Shown here: piece after piece, positions 13,438 to 26,777 of the stretch | Numbering within the stretch: the first letter of the stretch is position 1 | How the letters are laid out: each line of letters opens with the position of its first letter | From: Dallia pectoralis | Lineage: Eukaryota; Chordata; Actinopteri; Esociformes; Umbridae | Length of the DNA: 64,000 nucleotides | Reading direction: 5' to 3' | NCBI GenBank assembly: GCA_029465975.1 | Contig: CM055736.1 | Coordinates: forward strand, 9,314,207 to 9,378,206 | Notes under the pieces: generated by a model | The model's database searches: none | Seen by the model: only the letters and a program-made list of their open reading frames with translations | Told to the model about the DNA's origin: nothing | Made by a program: the position numbers and the translations under genes

Positions 13438-14474
13438 GGCAGCGTGTGTTAGTAGAGGCAGCGTGTGTTAGTAGAGGCAGCGTGTGTTAGTAGAGGCAGC
13501 GTGTGTTAGTAGAGAAAGCATGTGTTAGTAGAGGCAGCGTGTGTTAGTAGAGGTAGCGTGTGTTAGTAGAGGCAGCGTGTGTTAGTAGAGGCAGCGTGTG
13601 TTAGTAGAGGTAGCGTGTGTTAGTAGAGGTAGCGTGTGTTAGTAGAGGCACCGTGTGTTAGTAGAGGCAGCGTGTGTTAGTAGAGGCAGCGTGTGTTAGT
13701 AGAGGCAGCGTGTGTTAGTAGAGGCAGCGTGTGTTAGTAGAGGCAGCGTGTGTTAGTAGAGGTAGCGTGTGTTAGTAGAGGCACTGTGTGTTAGTAGAGG
13801 CAGCGTGTGTTAGTAGAGGCAGCGTGTGTTAGTAGAGGCAGCGTGTGTTAGTAGAGGCAGCGTGTGTTAGTAGAGGCAGCGTGTGTTAGTAGAGGTAGCG
13901 TGTGTTAGTAGAGGTAGCGTGTGTTAGTAGAGGCAGCGTGTGTTAGTAGAGGCAGCGTGTGTTAGTAGAGGTAGCGTGTGTTAGTAGAGGCACTGTTTGT
14001 TAGTAGAGGCAGCGTGTGTTAGTAGAGGCAGTGTGTGTTAGTAGAGGCAGCGTGTGTTAGTAGAGGTAGCGTGTGTTAGCAGAGGCACTGTGTGTTAGTA
14101 GAGGCAACGTGTGTTAGTAGAGGCAGCGTGTGTTAGTAGAGGCAGCATGTGTTAGTAGAGGCAGTGCCTGTTAGTAGAGGCAGCATGTGTTAGTAGAGGC
14201 AGCGTGTGTTAGCAGAGGCATCGTCTGTTAGTAGAGGCAGTGTCTGTTAGTAGAGGTAGCGTGTGTGTTAGTAGAGTTAGCGTGTGTGTTAGTAGAGGCA
14301 CTGTGTGTTAGTAGAGGCAGCGTGTGTTAGTAGAGGCAGCGTGTGTTAGTAGAGGCAGCGTGTGTTAGTAGAGGCAGTGTCTGTTAGTAGAGGTAGCGTG
14401 TGTGTTAGTAGAGGTAGCGTGTGTGTTAGTAGGAGTAGCGTGTGTGTTAGTAGAGGCAGCGTGTGTTAGTAGAG
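13438..14474. repeat. 19-bp minisatellite
   Basis: About 54 copies of AGGCAGCGTGTGTTAGTAG. Variants include AGGTAGCG, AGGCACTG, AGGCAGTG and, near the right end, units lengthened by GT (GTGTGTGTTAG). Variation increases towards the right end, as expected for an array homogenised mainly in its interior. Confidence 0.97.
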
Positions 14475-16348
14475 TCAGTCCCACTCTTAGTCCCACCATT
14501 GCCCCAATTTAGAGTCCTATCACACAATTCGATGGTGACAATATTTTTTTTCACAACAGGTGCTTTACATATTGAGTCTTGATGTAATTAGACATCACAA
14601 TATCATACTGAAATATCCAATATCTTCAGACCTTACATTTTGCAGATGTTTGTCCTTAACTAACAACAACATATTACTTCCTCACTTATTAATAACAACT
14701 TATTATCAGGAATGTTTATAAATGAAAGTTAAAAAAGCAATAAACAAATACATATTTCTCTAATGGCTTGCAGCAGGATTTTCCATCAACTACACTAGCT
14801 TTTGCAGACAGGCCTTCTAGGCTTTCACGTGCACCAATATGCCTTACCAATAAGGGTAATGAATTGTCGACGTGCATCCCAGTTTGTGAGCTAATAGTGC
14901 ATATCTGAACACACCTGCTGATTGGATGGACCAGGCACCCATCACAGACTAAACAATCTAGCGTTAAGCTCATCACTACGCTGGTAATCGTCCAATCAGG
15001 TTGATGTATGTGCACGCCTGCTACTTTAACAACGTTAACTTTCGAACAGGATTTCTATGATACAAATACAATGTTTCTTCAGTTTGCCTGGGTTGTCATT
15101 GTCTATTGTGAGGAGTTAAACAATCATATTAAGGTCTTTATGGCACAATCTATTCACTGGAGATGTTCTTATTTTCTTATTTTATTTAACCTATTGATGT
15201 ACACACCTCTTAAGGCGTATTCCTCTGCCTTTGACAGTGGCGGCGCGACCTCTTAGCCAATTGCTAACATTTTGAATCCCGATGTTCACATGTAAACAAC
15301 AGACAAATCTCATCATACCGTGAAAGGTCCTAAGCTATACCTGGTTACGGTAACCGAAGCAGGAAAAATCATAGACCCCAGATTGCTATTTATGTAGCCA
15401 GACCAGGACAATCTCTGAAATGGCCGATGGTCAAATAATAACAAAAGCCCATCGTTTTTTTTTTGGAGCCAGCCAGCTCCCAGGGTTTAAATGGATTTAA
15501 TATTCTCCAAAGTAAAGATTGCTCGCTGGGAGCTAGGATTTAGCTTCGCAGGGCAGATGAAAAGTAGTGACACTGTATATAGCTGCTGGGATTTAGAAAA
15601 TCGGAAGGAAAAAAAATGGTATATGCGCCTGTTTTTGGTTGCGCGCAACGAGAGGCCATAAAAATTATTCTGATTTTGATCCACAGTGAATAAAAGGTTG
15701 GCAAACTCTTCCTTAGAGCCTGTTTAGCAGACCCACTTGAGGCACTGCTGTTTTTGTCCGTTGTCGTCGAAATGAATACAGACAAATCCAGCTTTGGCAA
15801 TGTAGTTGGTTGTATCTGATATAGCTTATAAACTATACAACATTAATATTGTACGTTAATTATTGTATTTCAGGATGGGATTTGAAAAAGTAACATTGTG
15901 CCCTTAAATTAGCATTAGATCTATTTTTCATTTGAAATTGAAGTCACAGCATTTCTATTCCACAAGACAGGAAGAGACAGACAAGAGACAAGACTGACAC
16001 AAACTCTCCTGTCGCAACTCGGAGACATGCTAAGAGTAAGATTAATGGCAGATAGAACATTAATGCTGAACCCAGAACAACATTGCAAGGTTTGATCTGA
16101 AAAACAAATTTACAAAGGATTTTGTTACTCTGCACTTCAGGTAACCTTAAGGTGAGTGCGAGCGCCGTGTGAGATTATTAAAGACAAAGTCACTGTTCGT
16201 CAGGTGGTCCTTAGATCAGGGATATCTTCTGAATATCTCAGAACTATGCTGCTAGCAAATCAACTTTCTAGTCGCGAGGTCTCAACACGTTGATGAAGCC
16301 AGCTGCTGATTTCTACTGTGTGTCCTTGAAATACAGAGACATTCTTTC
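14475..16348. other. Non-coding intron DNA
   Basis: Unique-looking AT-rich DNA. The minus-strand frame near 15540-15800 (RCAQPKTGAYTIFFPSD) was considered as a THAP-type remnant but lacks the cysteines. A 40-bp stretch at 15956-15995 recurs at 31893. Confidence 0.6.
15956..15995 (+). repeat. 40-bp dispersed repeat, copy 1
   Basis: Identical over 40 bases, starting TATTCCACAAGACAGG, to 31893-31932. The flanks differ apart from a weak match just to the left. Confidence 0.9.
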
Positions 16349-18926
16349 CTACGTAGATACACGCCTAAATAGATACACGCCTACGTAGATACATGCCTAC
16401 GTAGATACACGCCTACGTAGATGCACGCTTATGTAGAAGCACGCCTACACAGATACACGCCTATACAGATACACGCCTACACAGATACACGCCTACACAG
16501 ATACACGCCTACACAGATACACGCCTACACAGATACACGCCTACACAGATACACGCCTACACAGATACACGCCTACACAAATACACGCCTATACAGATAC
16601 ACGCCTACAAAGATACACGCCTACAAAGATACACGCCTACACAGATACACGCCTACACAGATACACGCCTACACAGACACACGCCTACACAGATACATAC
16701 ACAGATACACGCCTACACAGATACACGCCTACACAGATACACGCCTACACAGACACGCCTACACAGATACACGCCTACACAGATACACAGACACGCCTAC
16801 ACAGATACATACACGCCTACACAGATACACACACGCCACACAGATAGACACGCCTAAACACAGATACACAGATACACCTATGTAGATAAACGCCTACGTA
16901 GATACCTACACAGACACACGCCTACACAGATACACGCCTACACAGATACACGCCTACATACAGATACACGCCTACACAGATACACGCCTACACAGACACA
17001 CGCCTACACAGATACACGCCTTACCAGATACTACACAGATACACGCCTAAATAGATACACGTCTACACAGATACACGCCAAAGATACACGCCTACGTAGA
17101 TACACGCCTAAATATATACACTTCTACACAAAGATACACGCCTACACCTAGACACAGATACACGCCTACACAGATACATGCCTACACAGACACACGCCTA
17201 CACAGATACACGCCTACACAGATACACGCCTACACAGATACACGCCTACACAGATACACGCCTACACAGATACACGCCTACACAGATACACGCCTACACA
17301 GATACACGCCTACACAGATACACGCCTACACAGATACACGCCTACACAGATACACGCCTACACAGATACACGCCTACACAGACACACGTCTACACAGACA
17401 CACGCCTACACAGATACACGCCTACACAGATACACGCCTACACAGACACATGCCTACACAGATACACGCCTACACAGATACACGCCTACACAGATACACA
17501 CCCAAATAGAAACATGCCTACCTAGATACACGCCTAAATATATACACGCCTACGTGGATACACGCCTACACAGATACACGCCTACCTAGATACACGCCTA
17601 AATAGATACACGCCTATATAGATACACGCCTACACAGATACACACCTATGTAGATAAACGCCTACGTAGATACACGCCTAAATAGATACACGTCTACCTA
17701 GATACACGTCTACCTAGATACACGCCTAAATAGATACACGCCTATATAGATACACGCCTACACAGACACACGCCTACACAGATACACGCCTACACAGATA
17801 CACGCCTACACAGATACACGCCTACACAGATACACGCCTACACAGATACACGCCTACACAGATACACGCCTACAAAGATACACGCCTACACAGATACACG
17901 CCTACACAGATACACGCCTACACAGACACACGCCTACACAGATACACGCCTTACCAGATACACGCCTACACAGATACACGCCTACACAGATACACGCCTA
18001 AATAGATACACGTCTACACAGATACACGCCTACACAGACACACGCCTACACAGATACACGCCTACACAGATACTCGCCTACACAGATACACACCCAAATA
18101 GATACACGCCTACGTAGATACACGCCTAAATAGATACACGCCTACGTAGATACACGCCTAAATATATACACTTCTACACAGATACACGTCTACCTAGATA
18201 CACGCCTAAATAGATACACGCCTACACAGATACACGCCTATGTAGATAAACGCCTACGTAGATACACGCCTAAATAGATACACGTCTACACAGATACACG
18301 TCTACCTAGATACACGCCTAAATAGATACACGCCTATATACATACACGCCTACACAGATACAGGCTTACACAGATACACGCCTACACAGATACATGCCTA
18401 CACAGACACACGCCTACACAGACATACGCCTACACAGATACACGCCTACACAGATACACACAGATACACGCCTACACGGATACACGCCTACACGGATACA
18501 CGCCTACACGGATACACGCCTACACGGATACACGCCTACACAGATACACGCCTACACAGATACACGCCTACACAGATACACGCCTACACAGATACACGCC
18601 TACACAGATACACGCCTACACAGATACACGCCTACACAGATACACGCCTACACAGATACACGCCTACACAGATACACGCCTACACAGATACACGCCAAAT
18701 ACACGCCTATACAGATACACGCCTACACAGATACACGCCTACACAGATACACGCCTACACAGATACACGCCTACACAGATACACGCCTACACAGATACAC
18801 GCCTACACAGATACACGCCTACACAGATACACGCCTACACAGATACACGCCTACACAGATACACGCCTACACAGATACACGCCTACACAGATACACGCCT
18901 ACACAGATACACGCCTACACAGACAC
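16349..18926. repeat. 16-bp minisatellite
   Basis: About 160 copies of CCTACACAGATACACG. Common variants are CCTAAATAGATACACG, CCTACGTAGATACACG, TCTACCTAGATACACG and CCTATGTAGATAAACG. Some units have lost four bases (about 16790-16850). Rare variant units recur at exact multiples of 16 bp, showing internal block duplication. The repeated RLHRYTPTQIHAYTDT frames are products of the array. Confidence 0.97.
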
Positions 18927-19086
18927 CTGTGAGCATTTCTCTCCATATTCTACAGCATTTCAGGGGCAAAGAGGCAACACGATCAAGGCAACATTGCGAA
19001 GGAGCATAAAAAGGAGCATTGGAGAACAGCAGTGCCGGGCATTTAAGCGCACTGCGGCACACCGCAAAAAGAAAGAAGGAGCGACA
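18927..19086. other. Unique spacer between the 16-bp array and the GA tract
   Basis: A 160-bp unique stretch between two tandem arrays; nothing recognised in it. Confidence 0.6.
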
Positions 19087-19098
19087 CAGAGAGAGAGA

Positions 19099-19144
<46 letters not shown>

Positions 19145-19184
19145 GAGAGAGGGGGAGAGAGAGAGAGAGAGAGTGAGAGAGAGG

Positions 19185-19270
<86 letters not shown>
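19087..19270. repeat. (GA)n purine tract
   Basis: About 180 bp of GA repeat with GTGA and GGGG interruptions, all purine on the plus strand apart from a few T. It is a candidate for triplex (H-DNA) structure. Confidence 0.95.
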
Positions 19271-19273
<3 letters not shown>

Positions 19274-19446
19274 AGTGGAGGAATGTTGCCCCGGGGTGCC
19301 ACCAGGGCTCCATCACCAGCAGGAGAGATGTCCAAAACCAAGATGGAGGGAGAAGAATGGGGAACGAAGAGAAACGGTAGGACGATAGAGAGAAGGAGGG
19401 AGGTATAGAGAGAGAGAGAGAGATGGAGAGACAGAGAGCGCAGAGA

Positions 19447-22400
19447 GTTGGGTGAAGTAATGTGTTAGTTTAGATGGGTGAAGTAATGTGAAGTAATGTG
19501 TTAGTTTAGTTGGCTGAAGTAATGTGTTAGTTTAGTTGGGTGAAGTAATGTGAAGTAATGTGTTAGTTTAGTTGGGTGAAGTAATGTGTTAGTTTAGTTG
19601 GGTGAAGTAATGTGTTAGTTTAGTTGGGTGAGGTAATGTGTTAGTTTAGTTGGGTGAAGTAATGTGTTAGTTTAGTTGGGTGAAGTAATGTGTTAGTTTA
19701 GTTGGGTGAAGTAATGTGTTAGTTTAGTTGGGTGAAGTAATGTGTTAGTTTAGTTGGGTGAAGTAATGTGTTAGTTTAGTTGGGTGAAGTAATGTGTTAG
19801 TTTAGTTGGGTGAAGTAATGTGTTAGTTTAGTTGGGTGAAGTAATGTGTAGTTTAGTTGGGTGAAGTAATGTGTTAGTTTAGTTGGGTGAAGTAATGTGT
19901 TAGTTTAGTTGGGTGAAGTAATGTGTTAGTTTAGTTGGGTGAAGTAATATGTTAGTTTAGTTGGGTGAAGTAATATGTTAGTTTAGTTGGGTGAGTTTAG
20001 TAATGTGTTAGTTTAGTTGGGTGAAGTAATGTGTTAGTTTAGTTGGGTGAAGTAATATGTTAGTTTAGTTGGGTGAAGTAATGTGTTAGTTTAGTTGGGT
20101 GAAGTAATGTGTGAGTTTAGTTGGGTGAAGTAATATGTTAGTTTAGTTGGGTGAAGTAATATGTTAGTTTAGTTGGGTGAAGTAATGTGTTAGTTTAGTT
20201 GGGTGAAGTAATGTGTTAGTTTAGTTGGGTGAAGTAATATGTTAGTTTAGTTGGGTGAGGTAATGTGTTAGTTTAGTTGGGTGAAGTAATGTGTTAGTTT
20301 AGTTGGGTGAAGTAATGTGTTAGTTTAGTTGGGTGAAGTAATGTGTGAGTTTAGTTGGGTGAAGTAATATGTTAGTTTAGTTGGGTGAAGTAATATGTTA
20401 GTTTAGTTGGGTGAAGTAATGTGTTAGTTTAGTTGGGTGTGTTAGTTTAGTTGGGTGAAGTAATGTGTTAGTTTAGTTGGGTGAAGTAATGTGTTAGTTT
20501 AGTTGGGTGAAGTAATGTTTGTTAGTTTAGTTGGGTGAAGTAATGTGTTAGTTTAGTTGGGTGAAGTAATATGTTAGTTTAGTTGGGTGAAGTAATGTGT
20601 TAGTTTAGTTGGGTGAAGTAATGTGTTAGTTTAGTTGGGTGAAGTAATATGTTAGTTTAGTTGGGTGAAGTAATGTGTTAGTTTAGTTGGGTGAAGTAAT
20701 GTGTTAGTTTAGTTGGGTGAAGTAATATGTTAGTTTAGTTGGGTGAAGTAATGTGTTAGTTTAGTTGGGTGAAGTAATGTGTGAGTTTAGTTGGGTGAAG
20801 TAATATGTTAGTTTAGTTGGGTGAAGTAATGTGTTAGTTTAGTTGGGTGAAGTAATATGTTAGTTTAGTTGGGTGAAGTAATGTGTTAGTTTAGTTGGGT
20901 GAAGTAATGTGTTAGTTTAGTTAGTTGGGTGAAGTAATGTGTTAGTTTAGTTGGGTGAAGTAATATGTTAGTTTAGTTGGGTGAAGTAATGTGTTAGTTT
21001 AGTTTAGTTTAGTTTAGTTGGGTGAAGTAAGTAGTTTATGTGTTAGTTTAGTTGGGTGAAGTAATGTGTTAGTTTAGTTGGGTGAAGTAATGTGTTAGTT
21101 TAGTTGGGTGAAGTAATATGTTAGTTTAGTTGGGTGAAGTAATGTGTTAGTTTAGTTGAAGTAATGTGAGTTTAGTAATAATGTGAGTTTAGTTGGGTGA
21201 AGTAATATGTTAGTTTAGTTGGGTGAAGTAATATGTTAGTTTAGTTGGGTGAAGTAATGTGTTAGTTTAGTTGGGTGAAGTAATGTGTTAGTTTAGTTGG
21301 GTGAAGTAATATGTTAGTTTAGTTGGGTGAAGTAATGTGTTAGTTTAGTTGGGTGAAGTAATGTGTAATGTGTTAGTTTAGTTGGGTGAAGTAATATGTT
21401 AGTTTAGTTGGGTGAAGTAATGTGTTAGTTTAGTTGGGTGAAGTAATGTGTTAGTTTAGTTGGGTGAAGTAATATGTTAGTTTAGTTGGGTGAAGTAATG
21501 TGTTAGTTTAGTTGGGTGAAGTAATGTGTTAGTTTAGTTGGGTGAAGTAATGTGTTAGTTTAGTTGGGTGAAGTAATGTGTTAGTTTAGTTGGGTGAAGT
21601 AATGTGTTAGTTTAGTTGGGTGAAGTAATGTGTTAGTTTAGTTGGGTGAAGTAATGTGTTAGTTTAGTTGGGTGAAGTAATGTGTTGAGTTTAGTTGGGT
21701 GAAGTAATGTGTTAGTTTAGTTGGGTGTAAGTAATATGTTAGTTTAGTTGGGTGAAGTAATGTGTTAGTTTAGTTGGGTGAAGTAATGTGTTAGTTTAGT
21801 TGGGTGAAGTAATATGTTAGTTTAGTTGGGTGAAGTAATGTGTTAGTTTAGTTGGGTGAAGTAATGTGTTAGTTTAGTTGGGTGAAGTAATATGTTAGTT
21901 TAGTTGGGTGAAGTAATGTGTTAGTTTAGTTGGGTGAAGTAATATGTTAGTTTAGTTTGGTGGGTAATGTGTTAGTTTAGTTGGGTGAAGTAATGTGTTA
22001 GTTTAGTTGGGTGAAGTAATGTGTTAGTTTAGTTGGGTGAAGTAATGTGTTAGTTTAGTTGGGTGAAGTAATGTGTTAGTTTAGTTGGGTGAAGTAATGT
22101 GTTAGTTTAGTTGGGTGAAGTAATGTGTTAGTTTAGTTGGGTGAAGTAATGTGTTAGTTTAGTTGGGTGAAGTAATGTGTTAGTTTAGTTGGGTGAAGTA
22201 ATGTGTTAGTTTAGTTGGGTGAAGTAATGTGTTAGTTTAGTTGGGTGAAGTAATGTGTTAGTTTAGTTGGGTGAAGTAATATGTTAGTTTAGTTGGGTTG
22301 GGTGAAGTAATGTGTTAGTTTAGTTGGGTGAAGTAATGTGTTAGTTTAGTTGGGTGAAGTAATGTGTTAGTTTAGTTGGGTGAAGTAATGTGTTAGTTTA

Positions 22401-25400
22401 GTTGGGTGAAGTAATGTGTTAGTTTAGTTGGGTGAAGTAATGTGTTAGTTTAGTTGGGTGAAGTAATGTGTTAGTTTAGTTGGGTGAAGTAATGTGTTAG
22501 TTTAGTTGGGTGAAGTAATGTGTTAGTTTAGTTGGGTGAAGTAATGTTAGTTTAGTTGGGTGAAGTAATGTGTTAGTTTAGTTGGGTGAAGTAATGTGTT
22601 AGTTTAGTTGGGTGAAGTAATGTGTTAGTTTAGTTGGGTGAAGTAATGTGTTAGTTTAGTTGGGTGAAGTAATGTGTTAGTTTAGTTGGGTGAAGTAATG
22701 TGTTAGTTTAGTTGGGTGAAGTAATATGTTAGTTTAGTTGGGTGAAGTAATATGTTAGTTTAGTTGGGTGAAGTAATGTGTTAGTTTAGTTGGGTGAAGT
22801 AATGTGTTAGTTTAGTTGGGTGAAGTAATGTGTTAGTTTAGTTGGGTGAAGTAATGTGTTAGTTTAGTTGGGTGAAGTAATGTGTTAGTTTAGTTGTGAA
22901 GTAATGTGTTAGTTTAGTTGGGTGAAGTAATGTTTAGCTTTAGTTGGGTGAAGTAAATGTGTTAGTTTAGTTGGGTGAAGTAATGTGTTAGTTTAGTTGG
23001 GTGAAGTAATGTGTTAGTTTAGTTGGGTGAAGTAATGTGTTAGTTTAGATGGGTGAAGTAATGTGAAGTAATGTGTTAGTTTAGTTGGCTGAAGTAATGT
23101 GTTAGTTTAGTTGGGTGAAGTAATGTGTTAGTTTAGTTGGGTGAAGTAATGTGTTAGTTTAGTTGGGTGAGTTTAGTTGGGTGAAGTAATGTGTTAGTTT
23201 AGTTGGGTGAAGTAATGTGTTAGTTTAGTTGGGTGAAGTAATGTGTTTAGTTGGGTGAAGTAATGTGTTAGTTTAGTTGGGTGAAGTAATGTGTTAGTTT
23301 AGTTGGGTGAAGTAATGTGTTAGTTTAGTTGGGTGAAGTAATGTGTTAGTTTAGTTGGGTGAAGTAATGTGTTAGTTTAGTTGGGTGAAGTAATGTGTTA
23401 GTTTAGTTGGGTGAAGTAAATGTGTTAGTTTAGTTGGGTGAAGTAATGTGTTAGTTTAGTTGGGTGAAGTAATGTGTTAGTTTAGTTGGGTGAAGTAATG
23501 TGTTAGTTTAGTTGGGTGAAGTAATGTGTTAGTTTAGTTGGGTGAAGTAATGTGTTAGTTTAGTTGGGTGAAGTAATGTGTTAGTTTAGTTGGGTGAAGT
23601 AATGTGTTAGTTTAGTTGGGTGAAGTAATGTGTTAGTTTAGTTGGGTGAAGTAATGTGTTAGTTTAGTTGGGTGAAGTAATAGTTTAGTTAGTTTAGTTG
23701 GGTGAAGTAATGTGTTAGTTTAGTTGGGTGAAGTAATGTGTTAGTTTAGTTGGGTGAAGTAATGTGTTAGTTTAGTTGGGTGAAGTAATGTGTTAGTTTA
23801 GTTGGGTGAAGTAATATGTTAGTTTAGTTGGGTGAAGTAATGTGTTGTTAGTTGGGTTAGTTAGGGTGAAGTAATGTGTTAGTTTAGTTGGGTGAAGTAA
23901 TGTGTTAGTTTAGTTGGGTGAAGTAATGTGTTAGTTTAGTTGGGTGAAGTAATGTGTTAGTTTAGTTGGGTGAAGTAATGTGTTAGTTTAGTTGGGTGAA
24001 GTAATGTGTTAGTTTAGTTGGGTGAAGTAATGTGTTAGTTTAGTTGGGTGAAGTAATGTGTTAGTTTAGTTGGGTGAAGTAATGTGTTAGTTTAGTTGGG
24101 TGAAGTAATGTGTTAGTTTAGTTGGGTGAAGTAATGTGTTAGTTTAGTTGGGTGAAGTAATATGTTAGTTTAGTTGGGTGAAGTAATGTGTTAGTTTAGT
24201 TGGGTGAAGTAATGTGTTAGTTTAGTTGGGTGAAGTAATGTGTTAGTTTAGTTGGGTGAAGTAATGTGTTAGTTTAGTTGGGTGAAGTAATAGTGTTAGT
24301 TTAGTTGGGTGTAATGTGTTAGTTTAGTTGTGTTAGTTTAGTTGGGTGAAGTAATGTGTTAGTTTAGTTGGGTGAAGTAATATGTTAGTTTAGTTGGGTG
24401 AAGTAATGTGTTAGTTTAGTTGGGTTTGAAGTAATGTGTTAGTTTAGTTGGGTGTAAAGTTTAATAATGTGTTAGTTTAGTTGGGTGAAGTAATGTGTTA
24501 GTTTAGTTGGGTGAAGTAATGTGTTAGTTTAGTTGGGTGAAGTAATGTGTTAGTTTAGTTGGGTGAAGTAATGTGTTAGTTTAGTTGGGTGAAGTAAGTT
24601 TAGTTGGGTGTGTTAGTTTAGTTAGTAATGTGTTAGTTTAGTTGGGTGAGTTTAGTAATGTGTTAGTTTAGTTGGGTGAAGTAATGTGTTAGTTTAGTTG
24701 GGTGAAGTAATGTGTTAGTTTAGTTGGGTGAAGTAATATGTTAGTTTAGTTGGGTGAAGTAATATGTTAGTTTAGTTGGGTGAAGTAATGTGTTAGTTTA
24801 GTTGGGTGAAGTAATGTGTTAGTTTAGTTGGGTGAAGTAATGTGTTAGTTTAGTTGGGTGAAGTAATGTGTTAGTTTAGTTGGGTGAAGTAATGTGTTAG
24901 TTTAGTTGGGTGAAGTAATGTGTTAGTTTAGTTGGGTGAAGTAATGTGTTAGTTTAGTTTAATGTGTTAGTTTAGTTGGGTGAAGTAATGTGTTAGTTTA
25001 GTTGGGTGAAGTAATGTGTTAGTTTAGTTGGGTGAAGTAATGTGTTAGTTTAGTTGGGTGAAGTAATGTGTTAGTTTAGTTGGGTGAAGTAATGTGTTAG
25101 TTTAGTTGGGTGAAGTAATGTGTTAGTTTAGTTGGGTGAAGTAATGTGTTAGTTTAGTTGGGTGAAGTAATATGTTAGTTTAGTTGGGTGAAGTAATGTG
25201 TTAGTTTAGTTGGGTGAAGTAATGTGTTAGTTTAGTTGGGTGAAGTAATGTGTTAGTTTAGTTGGGTGAAGTAATGTGTTAGTTTAGTTGGGTGAAGTAA
25301 TGTGTTAGTTTAGTTGGGTGAAGTAATGTGTTAGTTTAGTTGGGTGAAGTAATGTGTTAGTTTAGTTGGGTGAAGTAATGTGTTAGTTTAGTTGTGAAGT

Positions 25401-26758
25401 AATGTGTTAGTTTAGTTGGGTGAAGTAAAATGTGTTAGTTTAGTTGGGTGAAGTAATGTGTTAGTTTAGTTTGGGTGAAGTAATGTGTTAGTTTAGTTGG
25501 GTGAAGTAATATGTTAGTTTAGTTTAGTTGGGTGAAGTAATGTGTTAGTTTAGTTGGGTGAAGTAATGTGTTAGTTTAGTTGGGTGAAGTAATGTGTTAG
25601 TTTAGTTGGGTGAAGTAATGTGTTAGTTTAGTTGGGTGAAGTAATGTGTTAGTTTAGTTGGGTGAAGTAATATGTTAGTTTAGTTGGGTGAGGTAATGTG
25701 TTAAGTTGGGTGTGAAGTAATATGTTAGTTTATGTGTTAGTTTAGTTGGGTGAAGTAATATGTTAGTTTAGTTGGGTGTAATGTGTTTAGTTGGGTGAAG
25801 TAATGTGTTAGTTTAGTTGGGTGAAGTAATGTGTTAGTTTAGTTGGGTGAAGTAAATGTTAGTTTAGTTTGAAGTAATGTGTTAGTTTAGTTGGGTGAAG
25901 TAATGTGTTAGTTTAGTTGGGTGAAGTAATATGTTAGTTTAGTTGGGTGAAGTAATGTGTTAGTTTAGTTGGGTGAAGTAATGTGTTAGTTTATGTGTTA
26001 GTTTAGTTGGGTGAAGTAATGTGTTAGTTTAGTTGGGTGAAGTAATATGTTAGTTTAGTTGGGTGAAGTAATGTGTTAGTTTAGTTTAGTTGGGTGAAGT
26101 AATGTGTTAGTTTAGTTGGGTGAAGTAATGTGTTAGTTTAGTTGGGTGAAGTAAATGTTGTTTAGTTTAGTAATGTGTTAGTTTAGTTGGGTAATGTGTT
26201 AGTTTAGTTGGGTGAAGTAATGTGTTAGTTTAGTTGGGTGAAGTAATGTGTTAGTTTAGTTGGGTGAAGTAATGTGTTAGTTTAGTTGGGTGAGTTTAGT
26301 AATGTGTTAGTTTAGTTGGGTGAAGTAATGTGTTAGTTTAGTTGGGTGAAATAATGTGTTAGTTTAGTTGGGTGAAGTAATGTGTTAGTTTAGTTGGGTG
26401 AAGTAATGTGTTAGTTTAGTTGGGTGAAATAATGTGTTAGTTTAGTTGGGTTAGTTTAGTTGGGTTGTTAGTTTAGTTGGGTGAAGTAATGTGTTAGTTT
26501 AGTTGGGTGTTAAGTAATGTGTTGTTTAGTTTATGTGTTAGTTTAGTTGGGTGAAGTAATGTGTTAGTTTAGTTGGGTGAAGTAATGTGTTAGTTTAGTT
26601 GGGTGAAGTAATGTGTTAGTTTAGTTGGGTGAAGTAATGTGTTAGTTTAGTTGGGTGAAGTAATGTGTTAGTTTAGTTGGGTGAAGTAATGTGTTAGTTT
26701 AGTTGGGTGAAGTAATGTGTTAGTTTAGTTGGGTGAAATAATGTGTTAGTTTAGTTGG
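19447..26758. repeat. 26-bp satellite-like array, 7.3 kb, almost free of C on the plus strand
   Basis: About 280 tandem units of 26 bp with core TTAGTTTAGTTGGGTGAAG, followed by TAATGTG or TAATATG. The plus strand contains only A, G and T apart from a handful of C (in TTGGCTG near 19512 and 23088, and TTTAGCTTT near 22930). Units vary by the GTG/ATG change and by partial-unit insertions and deletions, which are most frequent at about 23.6-26.5 kb. A rare composite variant (TAGATGGG followed by a GAAGTAATGT duplication and TTGGCTG) occurs at both 19471 and 23046, pointing to a duplication of several kilobases inside the array. No coding potential. Confidence 0.98.
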
Positions 26759-26777
26759 CCAAAGTAATATTATTGTT

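Noticed and set aside
14716..15015. 99-codon minus-strand frame
   Set aside because: Composition is reasonable, but there is no recognisable domain, splice context or repeat evidence.
15540..15800. Possible THAP-domain remnant (RCAQPKTGAYTIFFPSD)
   Set aside because: The C2CH cysteines and the Trp/Pro landmarks are missing, so the resemblance is too weak.
16421..19176. Frames of 115-260 codons with YTDTRLHRYTPTQIH text
   Set aside because: Translation of the 16-bp tandem repeat.
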